A DNA stretch of 64,000 nt from the NCBI GenBank assembly GCA_028284445.1, contig JANQRS010000009.1, positions 1-64,000 on the forward strand, in the 5' to 3' direction. Each line of letters opens with the position of its first letter. Position 1 is the stretch's first letter. This document shows positions 25,461-34,452 of the stretch, piece by piece. Below the pieces are notes generated by a model that was given only the letters and a program-made list of their open reading frames with translations, did not search any database and was not told where the DNA came from. The position numbers and the translations under genes are program-made. The DNA comes from Calditrichia bacterium (GTDB taxonomy: Bacteria; Calditrichota; Calditrichia; RBG-13-44-9; J075).

Positions 25461-27266
25461 ATGAAAATGCCGGGATCAAATGCGTTTATAAGATTATCCT
25501 CCATGATGCTTTTAGCAATGCTCCTGCAGCAATGCAGCGAGTATCGGATGTTCGAGGAACCGCTCTCCAAGCGGACCGCCAACTACCAGATTCGAAGTCG
25601 CTTTGTCCCCAAAACCCATACCATTCATGGTCGGCAAACCCTCGAATGGACAAATACGACGGCTACTCCAGCCAGGGAATTACGCTTCCACCTCTATATG
25701 AATGCGTTCAAAGATAGTAGCGCCACTTTCTGGCGGGAGGCAGGCGGATTTCCGGATGCCCTACGGGAGAACCGCGGCTACTGTCTGATAAAACTGGTGT
25801 TGCTGGAAGACTTTGGAGATGTGACCGACGACCTGGTCTTTATCCAACCCGATGACACTAACTCCCACGATCAGACCGTGGTTGCGCTGCCGCTTCGCAA
25901 GGAATTAAAGCCCGGACAAAAGATAACGGTTCGCATTGAGTTCGAAACAATTCTGCCTCCTTTGATAGAGCGAGCCGGACATCACGGCGATTTCCATATT
26001 GCCGCCCAATGGTATCCCAAAATTGGCGTTTATACTGATGATGGTTGGCGTTGCCATCAATACCACGCCAACGGAGAATTTTTTGCGGACTTTGGCGTGT
26101 ATGATGTTGTACTATCTGTTCCACACAATTATGAAATTGGGTCAACCGGTGTCTTGCGAAATATTCCGGAAGTCGATGAGGGGTATAAGACCTATCGCCT
26201 CTATGCGGAAGATGTTCATGACTTTGTTTGGGTTGCAGATACCGATTTTCAAGTCGTACGCCGCCGCATAAACAATTTGCGCGTGCGTCTGCTGGTCCGG
26301 TCTAATCATGTTGGTGAAGTCGCGGAGCGAATTCTAACGGCAGTTGAGCATGGCTACAAACACTTTAGTCAACATGTTGGGGATTATCCTTATCCGGTGC
26401 TTACGGTTGTTGACGCGCCGGTGTTTGGCGCGGTAATGGAATATCCAACCCTGTTCTTTACCGGTAATTTTGATGGTTATCGTAATCCGCCTGCGCCGGA
26501 TAAACCGCAGCCTGCGGATAATCTCTTTATGGAGCGTCTGACGCTTCATGAATTGGGACATCAGTGGTTTTACGGAATGGTCGCGAATAATGAGGCGCGG
26601 GAGGCCTGGCTGGACGAAGGGCTTACGGAATATATCACTGCCAGGGCCTTCGAAACCAAGTACGGCAGAATCATGCAGCCGGATCCGCAAGGAAAGCCGC
26701 TGCCGGTACGGCACTTTCGCTTGGATCGTTATCAGCAGAATGCGTCCCAAATTGTTGCCCAGCCATCATGGTATTATCCGACATTCGGCGACTATTACAT
26801 CGGCAGCTACGTGAAGCCCAAGCTGTTCCTGCATACCCTCGATAATTACCTGGGCGATGAGCGTGTGCCCAAAGCAGTGCAAACCTTCTTTAAGCGCTGG
26901 CGTTTCAAACACCCAACTGCCGACGATTTCTTTGCGATTATGGAAGAAGTTGCCGGAAAAGATGCGGCCCATTTCCTCAAAAAGAATTTTGAATCCGATG
27001 CCTGGCTCGACTATAAAGTCGTTGCCGTGCTGGATAGCCGGGTGGCAATTGCTCGTGGTGGGGAGGCAATCTTACCGGTGGAGATCCGCTTTAAGTTTGA
27101 AGACGGCAGTGAATTGACGGAGACCTGGAGCGGCGAGACCGTCGCTATCGAATATGACTTTTCCCACAAACCACCGCTAACGGCTGTGACAGTGGATCCC
27201 AATTATGTGATCGAATACGATCTCAATAGAGACAATAATTATTGGACATCAGTTGTAGCAGAGTAA
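25461..27266 (+). CDS. M1 family metallopeptidase
   Basis: 601 residues from the ATG at 25461, chosen because GGAGG lies 7 bases upstream. A hydrophobic signal ends near 'LLQQC' (Cys about 23), possibly a non-standard lipobox. The aminopeptidase N-like domain carries 'GAVMEYPTLFF' in place of GAMEN, the zinc motif 'HELGHQWFYG' (about 363-372) and the third ligand Glu386 in 'WLDEGLTEYI'. It would trim peptides outside the cytoplasm together with the upstream dipeptidase. After the stop comes the hairpin element at 27268. Confidence 0.9.
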   Translation: MKMPGSNAFIRLSSMMLLAMLLQQCSEYRMFEEPLSKRTANYQIRSRFVPKTHTIHGRQTLEWTNTTATPARELRFHLYMNAFKDSSATFWREAGGFPDALRENRGYCLIKLVLLEDFGDVTDDLVFIQPDDTNSHDQTVVALPLRKELKPGQKITVRIEFETILPPLIERAGHHGDFHIAAQWYPKIGVYTDDGWRCHQYHANGEFFADFGVYDVVLSVPHNYEIGSTGVLRNIPEVDEGYKTYRLYAEDVHDFVWVADTDFQVVRRRINNLRVRLLVRSNHVGEVAERILTAVEHGYKHFSQHVGDYPYPVLTVVDAPVFGAVMEYPTLFFTGNFDGYRNPPAPDKPQPADNLFMERLTLHELGHQWFYGMVANNEAREAWLDEGLTEYITARAFETKYGRIMQPDPQGKPLPVRHFRLDRYQQNASQIVAQPSWYYPTFGDYYIGSYVKPKLFLHTLDNYLGDERVPKAVQTFFKRWRFKHPTADDFFAIMEEVAGKDAAHFLKKNFESDAWLDYKVVAVLDSRVAIARGGEAILPVEIRFKFEDGSELTETWSGETVAIEYDFSHKPPLTAVTVDPNYVIEYDLNRDNNYWTSVVAE

Positions 27267-27267
27267 A

Positions 27268-27306
27268 CATACATCCCCCTTCGAAGGGGACGCAGGGGGA
27301 TGTATG
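27268..27306. repeat. CCCCTTCGAAGGGG hairpin element, copy 2
   Basis: Perfect 13-base arms CATACATCCCCCT (27268-27280) and AGGGGGATGTATG (27294-27306), with an internal perfect palindrome CCCCTTCGAAGGGG (27277-27290). It starts 2 bases after the M1 peptidase stop. It shares the core and the GGGGGATGT arm with 10884-10927, so the two are members of one dispersed family. Confidence 0.88.
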
Positions 27307-27380
27307 TTGGTGATCTTTTTCACAAGTTGCTTTAAAATCAGTTTCCGGCTCCTTATCTTAAAAAGAAACGGGAGATTGGC

Positions 27381-28391
27381 ATGCGCCTTCTGCAAAAGAG
27401 TCCCACCTTCATTTTTCTGCTAGTTGCTTCGGCTACTTATGCTATCAGTGTATCGATCATTCGATCAGCTGCTTTCCGCGATAATCCGGAGTTGTTGTCT
27501 ATGGCAGTGGCAATGGACCTAACGGTGACTATTACTGCCTTGTTTTACTTCCTGGTTGTGTGGCCAAAAGACTTGCCGGAAATTTCCGTCGCGCCAATCT
27601 TTTTGATAAGCATCGCTATTTCCTCCTATATACTTCCCGCTGAGCACCAAGACTTTTTGCAGTATATCAAGTATCTGATTGTCCCGGCAGAATTGGCAGT
27701 GGCAGCTTACCTTATCTACAAAGTACGGCAAATTCGTTCCGGGATACAGGACTCGCAGCTTGATATCAGCGATTTCCCAACTGCGCTGCGTCATGCTGCT
27801 GAGAAAGCATTGGGATCCAATTTTGGTGTAGAAGCCATTGTCTCGGAATTTTCTACGATTTACTACGCCTTCTTCTCCTGGCGAAAAACCCCGCAGCATC
27901 CTCATGGGTATCGCCCCTTTAGCTACCACATCAAATGCGGTTGGCTGTCGATTATGATGACCTTGATGATTGTGCTGGCCATCGAAACCGTTGCCATTCA
28001 TCTATTGGTAGAGCGCTGGAGCGTCGTCGCGGCGTGGGTATTGACAGCCTTAAGCATTTACTCAGCCTTCTGGTTGATTGGTGATTATCGCGCCATGCTC
28101 TTCCGGCCCATTTTGATTGGAAAAGAGATGTTGAAAATCCGTATCGGCATGCGCTGGTCTGCTGACATTCCGCTCAGCAATATTGACAATATTAGCGCCA
28201 ACAAGCAAATTGATCCGGAAACCAAGGGGGCCTTGATGGGCGTTGCCTTTGGATCGCCCAATGTTGTCGTGACCTTTAAAGATCCATTAACCTTTACCGG
28301 AATTATGGGCTTTAAGAAGACTGCCGCAAGACTCTATTTGAGTATTGATGAAAAGGATCAATTCTTGAAAGAGTTCAGTCCTCAGGAATAA
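27381..28391 (+). CDS. Hypothetical multi-pass membrane protein
   Basis: 336 residues with GGGAGA upstream of the ATG. Six membrane segments are visible at about 9-30, 40-60, 67-86, 93-113, 190-212 and 216-237. The C-terminal 95 residues are soluble and beta-rich ('MRWSADIPLSNIDNIS', 'NVVVTFKDPLTFTGIMGFK'), resembling a bacterial PH-like domain. I do not recognise a named family. The neighbours (peptidase on the left, secreted protein on the right, convergent) give no clue. Confidence 0.65.
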   Translation: MRLLQKSPTFIFLLVASATYAISVSIIRSAAFRDNPELLSMAVAMDLTVTITALFYFLVVWPKDLPEISVAPIFLISIAISSYILPAEHQDFLQYIKYLIVPAELAVAAYLIYKVRQIRSGIQDSQLDISDFPTALRHAAEKALGSNFGVEAIVSEFSTIYYAFFSWRKTPQHPHGYRPFSYHIKCGWLSIMMTLMIVLAIETVAIHLLVERWSVVAAWVLTALSIYSAFWLIGDYRAMLFRPILIGKEMLKIRIGMRWSADIPLSNIDNISANKQIDPETKGALMGVAFGSPNVVVTFKDPLTFTGIMGFKKTAARLYLSIDEKDQFLKEFSPQE

Positions 28392-28734
28392 CAAGGAAGT
28401 CCTGCCTTGAACACCATCTGTCCAGGATTAACTGGCAGTGGCTTTCGAGGTTGGACTGCTCCCAACCAATGCCGTCCACAGCTTATGACGAATCGCCCGC
28501 TAATTACGCCACTCGATGTTGCCTGCTATAACAGCCAGGAAGGCGAAGACTTTGATACCATTGCGAGACAAAATCTCGCAGGCGCGAATTATCTTATGCC
28601 GAGACATCTGTTTTTGATGCCGGTTCACACCCGATCACTGGCGCTCTTGATACCAAAATGCACCGGCCAAATTTGTGCCTTCTTCATCAATTGTCGTGAT
28701 ATCCGGAAATTGCGCCTTGACACTGGTCAACTCC
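28392..28734. other. Intergenic stretch, possibly a decayed gene
   Basis: The gap between convergent genes has an open plus-strand frame (28407-28757) with no recognisable motif and Cys/Pro-rich composition. On the minus strand, a fragment directly after the stop of the sorting-domain gene reads 'FPDITTIDEEGTNLAG' and stops soon after. Neither is supported as a gene. A remnant of a lost gene is possible. Confidence 0.3.
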
Positions 28735-30288
28735 TCATTTTATGTACAGCATTTTGATGCTTTGACTTCTTCGATTATGGGATAGCCTTGCTATCAGTAT
28801 ACCGCTGGTAGCATGGTTCAACAGTTCTGAGGCAGTGTTGAATTGAACCGAATAACTGCCGGCCATTTGCAGCTCATCGACCACGGTTGCGAGCCGCTGA
28901 CCCAGCAAATTAAAGATCTCCAGTCTAACCTCACCTGCCTCTGGAAGCTCGTATTCGATAATCGTCGCGGGATTAAAGGGGTTGGGGTAGTTTTGCAGCA
29001 ATTGAAATTGCTCAGGAATCTCTGGATTGCTCAATGGTTCTTCAATGCTGGTTAGCGGGTTTAGGTCGAAGCTGACCTGACCAATCCCCCAGTAGCTGGC
29101 ATGACTATCACTTCCCCGCTCCATGTGCGCGACCATAATCAATTTACGGTTATCCGCCATCGCCAGGTAGTGTCCACGAGGCTTGCCCATATAGGATACT
29201 AAAGCTGGATAGCCTGAAACATCTGCGGTCATTGAGGCCACGTGGTTACCATGAATATCGTAGGTATCTCCCGTGAATTCAAGAACATCATATCGGGATA
29301 TATGAATGTACCCCGCCGGGTCAAGAGTGATGTCATTTATCTTTCCAAGAAACTTTTGCCAGCTTATATCGCCGGAAGTATCTCGCTTGGTAAGATAATT
29401 TTCTGACAAAGTGTATAGATGCTGCCCCGCTTCCATTGTCGAGTCCAACTCGATCCGGTAACTGATCTCGCCTGAACGATGTTTCCAGCGCAGATGACCA
29501 TCAGAGGTAAATTTGAAAATACTATCGGCAAGCACATAAGTATTGCCGTCATTGTCACCGATGATCTTACAAATAGTTGTTGTCGTCCCGGTCACTCTCT
29601 CCCAAAGCAAATCACCGGCAATATTATACTTCTGTAATATCAGTTGACGGGGTTCGGGACTATACTGCACAACTGAACTAAGAAGCGATCCGTCCGGGTA
29701 CCAGTGGACATCTGTGCCCCACATCTGTGTGTCCGGGAGACCTCGCAACTCCTTTTTCCAAACAACGTCACCGGAATCATTATACAATATTGTGACAGCG
29801 CTATAGCTAGCCGTATTAATATCATAACTACCCCATCCAGTAACGGCTAAATATCCTGAGCTATGTCGTTTGATATGTAGCCCATCATTCGCGGTGGAAT
29901 CATACACCTCCCATTCCAATTGACCGCTGGAATTGTATTTGGCCGTCCAAAGGTCGACGTCATGAAAACTTTTGCCGGTAATATAAAGATTGGCCTCATC
30001 ATCTACGATCATATCCCTGACTGTTAGATCTCCATAACTTTGGAACATGTTATCGAAGATAATACTACCATCAGGTGCGATTTTTTTGATAAAAAGGTAT
30101 GTAGGCCAGTACCCCCAAGTACCGGCTGTAAGAATGTTCCCCTCTTCATCCAAGCCAACACCAGCAACAGAAATTGTTTGTTCGTTCCCCAGCTCTTGCC
30201 AGAGAAAGAAGTTTTGCGGTAGTTGTTGCTGGGCAAAAAGGGTAGGGGCGAATAAGAATACTGATAAGCAAAAAATGCGAATTACCAT
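28735..30288 (-). CDS. Secreted beta-propeller protein with type IX sorting domain
   Basis: 517 residues from the ATG at 30288. Signal peptide 'IFCLSVFLFAPTLFA' is followed by repeated blades of the kind 'ILTAGTWGYW', 'LYITGKSFHDVDLWTAKYN', 'YLAVTGWGSYD' and 'TYVLADSIFKF', which match PQQ/SBBP-type propeller repeats. The C-terminus carries the Por sorting signal: 'LLQNYPNPFNPATIIEYELP' and 'VRLEIFNLLGQRLATVV', ending 'SIKMLYIK'. It should be exported by Sec and then by the type IX machine to the surface; the machine genes are not in this window. Confidence 0.88.
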   Translation of the reverse strand: MVIRIFCLSVFLFAPTLFAQQQLPQNFFLWQELGNEQTISVAGVGLDEEGNILTAGTWGYWPTYLFIKKIAPDGSIIFDNMFQSYGDLTVRDMIVDDEANLYITGKSFHDVDLWTAKYNSSGQLEWEVYDSTANDGLHIKRHSSGYLAVTGWGSYDINTASYSAVTILYNDSGDVVWKKELRGLPDTQMWGTDVHWYPDGSLLSSVVQYSPEPRQLILQKYNIAGDLLWERVTGTTTTICKIIGDNDGNTYVLADSIFKFTSDGHLRWKHRSGEISYRIELDSTMEAGQHLYTLSENYLTKRDTSGDISWQKFLGKINDITLDPAGYIHISRYDVLEFTGDTYDIHGNHVASMTADVSGYPALVSYMGKPRGHYLAMADNRKLIMVAHMERGSDSHASYWGIGQVSFDLNPLTSIEEPLSNPEIPEQFQLLQNYPNPFNPATIIEYELPEAGEVRLEIFNLLGQRLATVVDELQMAGSYSVQFNTASELLNHATSGILIARLSHNRRSQSIKMLYIK

Positions 30289-30407
30289 GACATCCCCCCG
30301 GATCTTTATGGACAAGATAGGAGCGCATTCAGTATTGACTCTGTAACTCTAATCACTGAGCAGACAGCCGGCCAATTACCAGGCAACGAATAGGGTATTT
30401 GAGACTG

Positions 30408-32318
30408 TTAATCCTCTAACGGCAGGCGAATTGTAAAAGTAGCCCCTTTACCGGGCTGACTTTTGACGCTGATTTGGCCTTGATGTTTCTCAACAATATT
30501 ATATGAGCTGTATAGACCGGTTCGCATGCGAATGCGATCGCCGTCTTCAGTGAAGCCGGGTTCGAAAAGTTCCTTTTGCAGGGCTTCGGGAATGCCTTTG
30601 CCGGTGTCGCTGATTTCGATACGAGCAGCAGATTTGTCACTGCGAGTGGAGATAGTGATGGTGCCATCATCTTCAATCGCTTCTGCAGCATTGAGAAGCA
30701 GATTCATGAACATCTGATTGAGGTCATTTGGGTAGGCCATTAATTGGGGAATTTGCCCGTAGTTCTTGATGATAGTAATGCCCGAGTGCAGGCGATGTCG
30801 AATCAATGTGAGAGTATTGTCAATTCTATCATTGATGCTGGTCAACTGAAACTCCGCCTGATCCAGGTGCGAAAAGCTCTTCAAGCTGTCAACGATGCGT
30901 GATATGCGCTCGGCGGTTTGTGTAACGGTTCGAGTGTTTAGTTGTACAATATCGACGGCCTTTTTCAAGGCCCGATTCTCTTCTACTTCCACACTGAGGC
31001 CATTTTGGCTGAGAAGCTCCAGGATTCTCCCGACGCCACGATCGGTAACATCGGCAGCGCTATTTAATATACCAACCGGATTGTTCATCTCGTGAGCGAG
31101 TCCGGCGACTAAATTACCGAGCGCGGCCATTTTGCCAGTTTGCAGGATCTGCGCCTGGGCGGCATTGAGCTGCTGCAGGGTTTTTTCGAGATGGTCGTTC
31201 TTCTCTTTCAGCTCAACGTTTTTCAATCGATATATTTCCGCTTCCTTCGCGGTAGATTCGGCAGCATAAACGGCTTGCATATTGCGAATCCGCGAATCGA
31301 CATCCTGGTGGTATACTTCTTCATCGAGCTCATGGAATTTTTCATAATGTTCCAGGGCTTTTTCGAAGTCGCCCCGGGCCTTGTAGATTTCAGACAGGGA
31401 TTTATGGGCCCGAAACATTTTGGGCTTGGCAAAAATGCGGGTTGATACTTCGAGGGCCTCATCCAAATGGCGAATGGCTTTGTCGTATTTCTCTTGCATT
31501 TGGAACAGCTGGCCAAGTTCCAACAGGGTCGTCGCCTGTCCCGGGGGATAGTCAACGCGGCGGCGCATTTCCAGGCTTTCGCTATAGAAATCGAGTGCGG
31601 CACCTAACCTTCCCGTTTCACGATGAATATTGCCAAGATCGTTTAAAGCCTTGCTCGCTGCATGTTCGTTTTCCAATCCACGAAATACCTTCAGGCTTTC
31701 ATGCTGGAGCCGGCAAGCCGCTTCAATATTTCCCAGGCCCAATTCTACATTTCCCAAGCCGTTCTTGACCCGGCCAATTCCAAGCGGCAGGTCAATTTGC
31801 TTGAATAGTTCAATTGCTTCCAGATAGCATTTCTGCGCCTGTTCATAATCCTTGATGTCGAAATAGAAATTACCGAGACCGGTGAGCACCCACGCTTCTT
31901 CGCGCGGGCGACCAACTCCCCGAACACCGGAAAGCGCCTGCAGCATATATTCAATACCTTGCTGGAAGTCACCAAAGCTCCAGTAGGCCATGCCGAGGAA
32001 GGCATAGGTGGTTCCCAAACCGGCCGGTTCGTCATTTTCGCCAAACCAGACTCGGGCCTCGTTCAGCATGGAAACGGACTTTTCATAGTCATTCTGAAAG
32101 AAATGGACCAACCCCATATTGCGTTTGGCAAAAGCCAATCCGCGCGGATAATCCAGCTTTTGGGCGAGCTCGTATCCTTCCTGGGCAAGTGCCAATGCTT
32201 CCTCGGGACCTTCGATCCGGGTTTCATAGGCCAGCTCATTGATGATGTCGAGGTATTCCGGGCTGCCTGGCTTTGCTGCTGCCAGTGCACTCCGCAATTG
32301 AGATAAGAGATCAGACAT
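30408..32318 (-). CDS. TPR-containing sensor histidine kinase
   Basis: 636 residues, soluble. Residues about 10-340 are TPR repeats ('ALALAQEGYELAQKLDYPRG', 'AWVLTGLGNFYFDIKDYEQA'). A coiled coil (about 345-390) leads to the HisKA box 'MAALGNLVAGLAHEMNNPVG' with His near 409. ATPase motifs follow: N box 'NQMFMNLLLNAAEAI', G1 'EISDTGKGIPEAL', G2-like 'GATFTIRLPL'. No receiver or membrane helix is present, so it must sense a cytoplasmic signal through the TPRs and phosphorylate a regulator encoded elsewhere. It follows a GNAT gene by 23 bases, with GGGGGAA as ribosome site. Confidence 0.9.
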   Translation of the reverse strand: MSDLLSQLRSALAAAKPGSPEYLDIINELAYETRIEGPEEALALAQEGYELAQKLDYPRGLAFAKRNMGLVHFFQNDYEKSVSMLNEARVWFGENDEPAGLGTTYAFLGMAYWSFGDFQQGIEYMLQALSGVRGVGRPREEAWVLTGLGNFYFDIKDYEQAQKCYLEAIELFKQIDLPLGIGRVKNGLGNVELGLGNIEAACRLQHESLKVFRGLENEHAASKALNDLGNIHRETGRLGAALDFYSESLEMRRRVDYPPGQATTLLELGQLFQMQEKYDKAIRHLDEALEVSTRIFAKPKMFRAHKSLSEIYKARGDFEKALEHYEKFHELDEEVYHQDVDSRIRNMQAVYAAESTAKEAEIYRLKNVELKEKNDHLEKTLQQLNAAQAQILQTGKMAALGNLVAGLAHEMNNPVGILNSAADVTDRGVGRILELLSQNGLSVEVEENRALKKAVDIVQLNTRTVTQTAERISRIVDSLKSFSHLDQAEFQLTSINDRIDNTLTLIRHRLHSGITIIKNYGQIPQLMAYPNDLNQMFMNLLLNAAEAIEDDGTITISTRSDKSAARIEISDTGKGIPEALQKELFEPGFTEDGDRIRMRTGLYSSYNIVEKHQGQISVKSQPGKGATFTIRLPLED

Positions 32319-32341
32319 TATATTCCCCCGGTTTTCGGAAG

Positions 32342-32809
32342 TTAATTCCGCAATTCCGGCTCATCATTTGCAATTTGCAGTTCCATTAGATAATGCGGAC
32401 CAATGCCGGGCAATTCAAACTCGTCGCCAATTGACGCAAAACCATGTCTGCTATAGAAGGACAAAACATTGGTTCGGGCATTGCACCAAACACGTTTGCC
32501 GCCACTCTTTTGAGCATATATCAGACAGGCTCGCAACAATTCAGCACCGTAGCCATATCCCTGAAACGGTTCACGAACAGCCATTCCGCGAATTCGCCAG
32601 CTAATGTGATCAACTTCACCAGCCTCATTCTCCTGATAAATGGAGGCTACCCCGATCAGTTGGTCATCGACAAACGTGCCAAAATGTGCGGTAGCGACGG
32701 CCTCGTCTGCCGGATATATGCAGGCCTCTTCCGGCTGATTGGGGCGCAGAACTTCGTGGCGGATTTGCCGCGTTGCCAACGCTGCTATCTTTTTGACGAC
32801 GTAAGCCAT
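32342..32809 (-). CDS. GNAT family N-acetyltransferase
   Basis: 155 residues. GNAT fold: 'GVASIYQENEA' (beta strand), 'WRIRGMAVREPFQGYGYGAE' (motif A, acetyl-CoA pyrophosphate loop Q-G-Y-G-Y-G, about 91-110), 'WCNARTNVLSFYSRHGFAS' (motif B) and a C-terminal 'GPHYLMEL'. The pattern 'FGTFVDDQLIGVA' is common in small ElaA/YitI-like acetyltransferases. The substrate is unknown. It is probably cotranscribed with the TPR-kinase. Confidence 0.85.
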   Translation of the reverse strand: MAYVVKKIAALATRQIRHEVLRPNQPEEACIYPADEAVATAHFGTFVDDQLIGVASIYQENEAGEVDHISWRIRGMAVREPFQGYGYGAELLRACLIYAQKSGGKRVWCNARTNVLSFYSRHGFASIGDEFELPGIGPHYLMELQIANDEPELRN

Positions 32810-33126
32810 AATTCCCTTGCTGATAAGCGGGAAGCAATCTTTTTGATCACTTCTTATCAGTTTTGAGATACCGAGATACCCTGCAACCGGAAATAGTACA
32901 TTCTACATCCCGCTTTACGATTAGATGCACCAGTTGGTTGCCGGGTTTCAACCGATTTCCCAAACTATAATGATTTTTGATATGTCTGATGGAGACCTAC
33001 ATAGATTATCGGATCTATTCGATCGATTCACAACGGATCTTTCAAAAATTTGTGGAGATTTTCGTTTGAAGGAAACGGATAAAGAGATGTCTTAGAACGG
33101 GGATAAAACCAAATAGCCTGAGCGTA
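32810..33126. other. Intergenic region with a weak small ORF
   Basis: The gap upstream of the GNAT gene and downstream of the VOC gene. A plus-strand frame at 32970-33095 would encode 41 residues, Asp-rich, starting MIFDMSDGDLHRLSDLFDR, but there is no ribosome site before its ATG. I see no terminator of good quality and no recognised RNA. Confidence 0.25.
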
Positions 33127-33795
33127 CTAGTCTTCGTGTATCTTTACGCCAACCGGATATTCCCGGGCTTTTTTATCAACCGGAAACCAAGGCCGATTGA
33201 CTGGCACGATGATGAACAGCCCTTCTTCATCACCAACTGCTGCAAAATTCTTCTCGTCGCCATCCCAAAGTTTAACATTTAATTCATCTTTGATGGCGCG
33301 TGAGAAAAGCTTGACGTTTTCGGCCGGATAACCAATCTCGCCAACGGAGATAATACTCTTGCCGGAAAATGGCTTATTAGATTGCGTGGGCAAGTTATGC
33401 CGTGCAATAAATTCCACAATATTTCCAGCAGGATCATAAAAATAAACCGAATCAGCATTCCATTTTTCGAAATGGAAATCGGTTTTACCATCCTTCTCGA
33501 TCAGATCCAGGCGATTTTGCAGCCAGATTTTGGCTTCCGGTAACTGATTGTTGGGGATGTTAAATGCGAAGTGATAAAATGGTTCTTCATTGTCATCTGC
33601 CTTTGAAAAACGAATCTGGCTAATACCAGCCTGAATGGTAAAATAACGTCGCTTTTCTTCGACAATCTGAAGCCCCAGCTTGTCACGATAAAATGCCTTA
33701 AGCTCATCCAGACGATGTGTCTCAAGCTGAATTTCAGCAAATCGCATTTTTTTCTTCTGATCCTTTTTCATTTCCCTTGTCTTGACGCGTTCCAT
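33127..33795 (-). CDS. VOC (glyoxalase/dioxygenase) superfamily protein
   Basis: 222 residues; AGAGGAG lies before the ATG. A lysine-rich start is followed by a VOC module: 'FAEIQLETHRLDELKAFYRD' (about 19-38), 'KLGLQIVEE', 'HFAFNIPNNQLPEAKIWL' (metal His), 'DSVYFYDPAGNIVEFIARHN' (metal Glu). The second half, 'SVGEIGYPAENVKLFSRAI' onward, looks like a second degenerate module. The family binds a divalent metal and acts on small molecules; the substrate cannot be told. It stands alone on the minus strand. Confidence 0.85.
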   Translation of the reverse strand: MERVKTREMKKDQKKKMRFAEIQLETHRLDELKAFYRDKLGLQIVEEKRRYFTIQAGISQIRFSKADDNEEPFYHFAFNIPNNQLPEAKIWLQNRLDLIEKDGKTDFHFEKWNADSVYFYDPAGNIVEFIARHNLPTQSNKPFSGKSIISVGEIGYPAENVKLFSRAIKDELNVKLWDGDEKNFAAVGDEEGLFIIVPVNRPWFPVDKKAREYPVGVKIHED

Positions 33796-34004
33796 GATAT
33801 TGCTCCTCTTGTATTTTCGCGTCCACTGTTAAAAACCACTACCATATGAAAACCCGCATGCGTTCAGTCATCTGAACAAGAGGGTACTACACAGTGAGAA
33901 CAAAAATGTCGTTTTGAGGATCCTCCTTTCTTTTATTTTTTGATCGGCAAATTTGTGTTCTATGACCAGCCGACAATCAAATTAATTTGTAATTTGCTAT
34001 ATTG

Positions 34005-34022
34005 GTGTATTCTGGAATACAC
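34005..34022. promoter_or_regulatory. Operator-like dyad GTGTATTC-TG-GAATACAC
   Basis: Perfect 8-bp inverted repeat with a 2-base centre, the usual size of a dimeric repressor site. It begins directly at the end of a TATATT word (33999-34004) and lies 18 bases before the ATG of a 44-codon ORF. It could control that ORF. No such regulator gene is adjacent. Confidence 0.4.
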
Positions 34023-34039
34023 AACATAAGTACTTTAAA

Positions 34040-34174
34040 ATGAAAAACATAGTAAAATTTCATTTTGCAGGTTTCCGTATTACGTATGTTAGGGGTCTTA
34101 CCTGGAAAGAGGTCGTGAAATCGCCCGAGAATAGACCTGTCGCAGTGCTGCTGGAGAATATACGTTTCTTGTAA
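34040..34174 (+). CDS. Possible small protein, 44 residues
   Basis: ATG to TAA frame starting MKNIVKFHFAGFRITYVRG and containing 'TWKEVVKSPENRP'. The amino-acid make-up is protein-like and the ORF follows an 18-bp operator-like dyad. There is no good Shine-Dalgarno (TACTTTAAAATG), and no homolog is recalled. Low confidence. Confidence 0.25.
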   Translation: MKNIVKFHFAGFRITYVRGLTWKEVVKSPENRPVAVLLENIRFL

Positions 34175-34452
34175 GAGATCAGCTAATTTCCTTCTATCCT
34201 ACGCGCTTTTCCCCTATTCGTTCCCGGCGCCGGGAACAAAAATCTCCTATCCTCTAAGGCCCGGCTGCTGCTTAAATGCACATGTTCGAAGCGCCCAATC
34301 CTCCACTTCCGCCATATCTCGCAATTGCCAATCTTTGTGAAAAAATCTGACGCGAGTGATAATTGTAGCTCCGTCATCTATACACTCCTGAATGAGGCGG
34401 CGGTTTTACTAATTGTTTGACTCACCGATTTAGACCTTTCAGGAGTTGTATT

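Larger units (their letters stand above)
33796..34452. other. AT-rich divergent intergenic region
   Basis: Region between the divergent VOC and FG-GAP protein genes. It holds a dyad at 34005-34022, a small ORF candidate at 34040-34174 and an 18-bp perfect palindrome GTTCCCGGCGCCGGGAAC at 34220-34237. A minus-strand frame at 34183-34377 has no motif or ribosome site and was not called. Confidence 0.5.

Noticed and set aside
28407..28757. 116-codon plus-strand ORF
   Set aside because: No motif, odd composition, no ribosome site, and it overlaps the end of the facing real gene.
34220..34237. 18-bp palindrome GTTCCCGGCGCCGGGAAC as a terminator
   Set aside because: No gene ends there and no T tract follows it; T residues lie on the wrong side. 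Left as an unexplained palindrome.
34183..34377. 64-codon minus-strand ORF
   Set aside because: No start signal and Arg-rich shadow-like composition.
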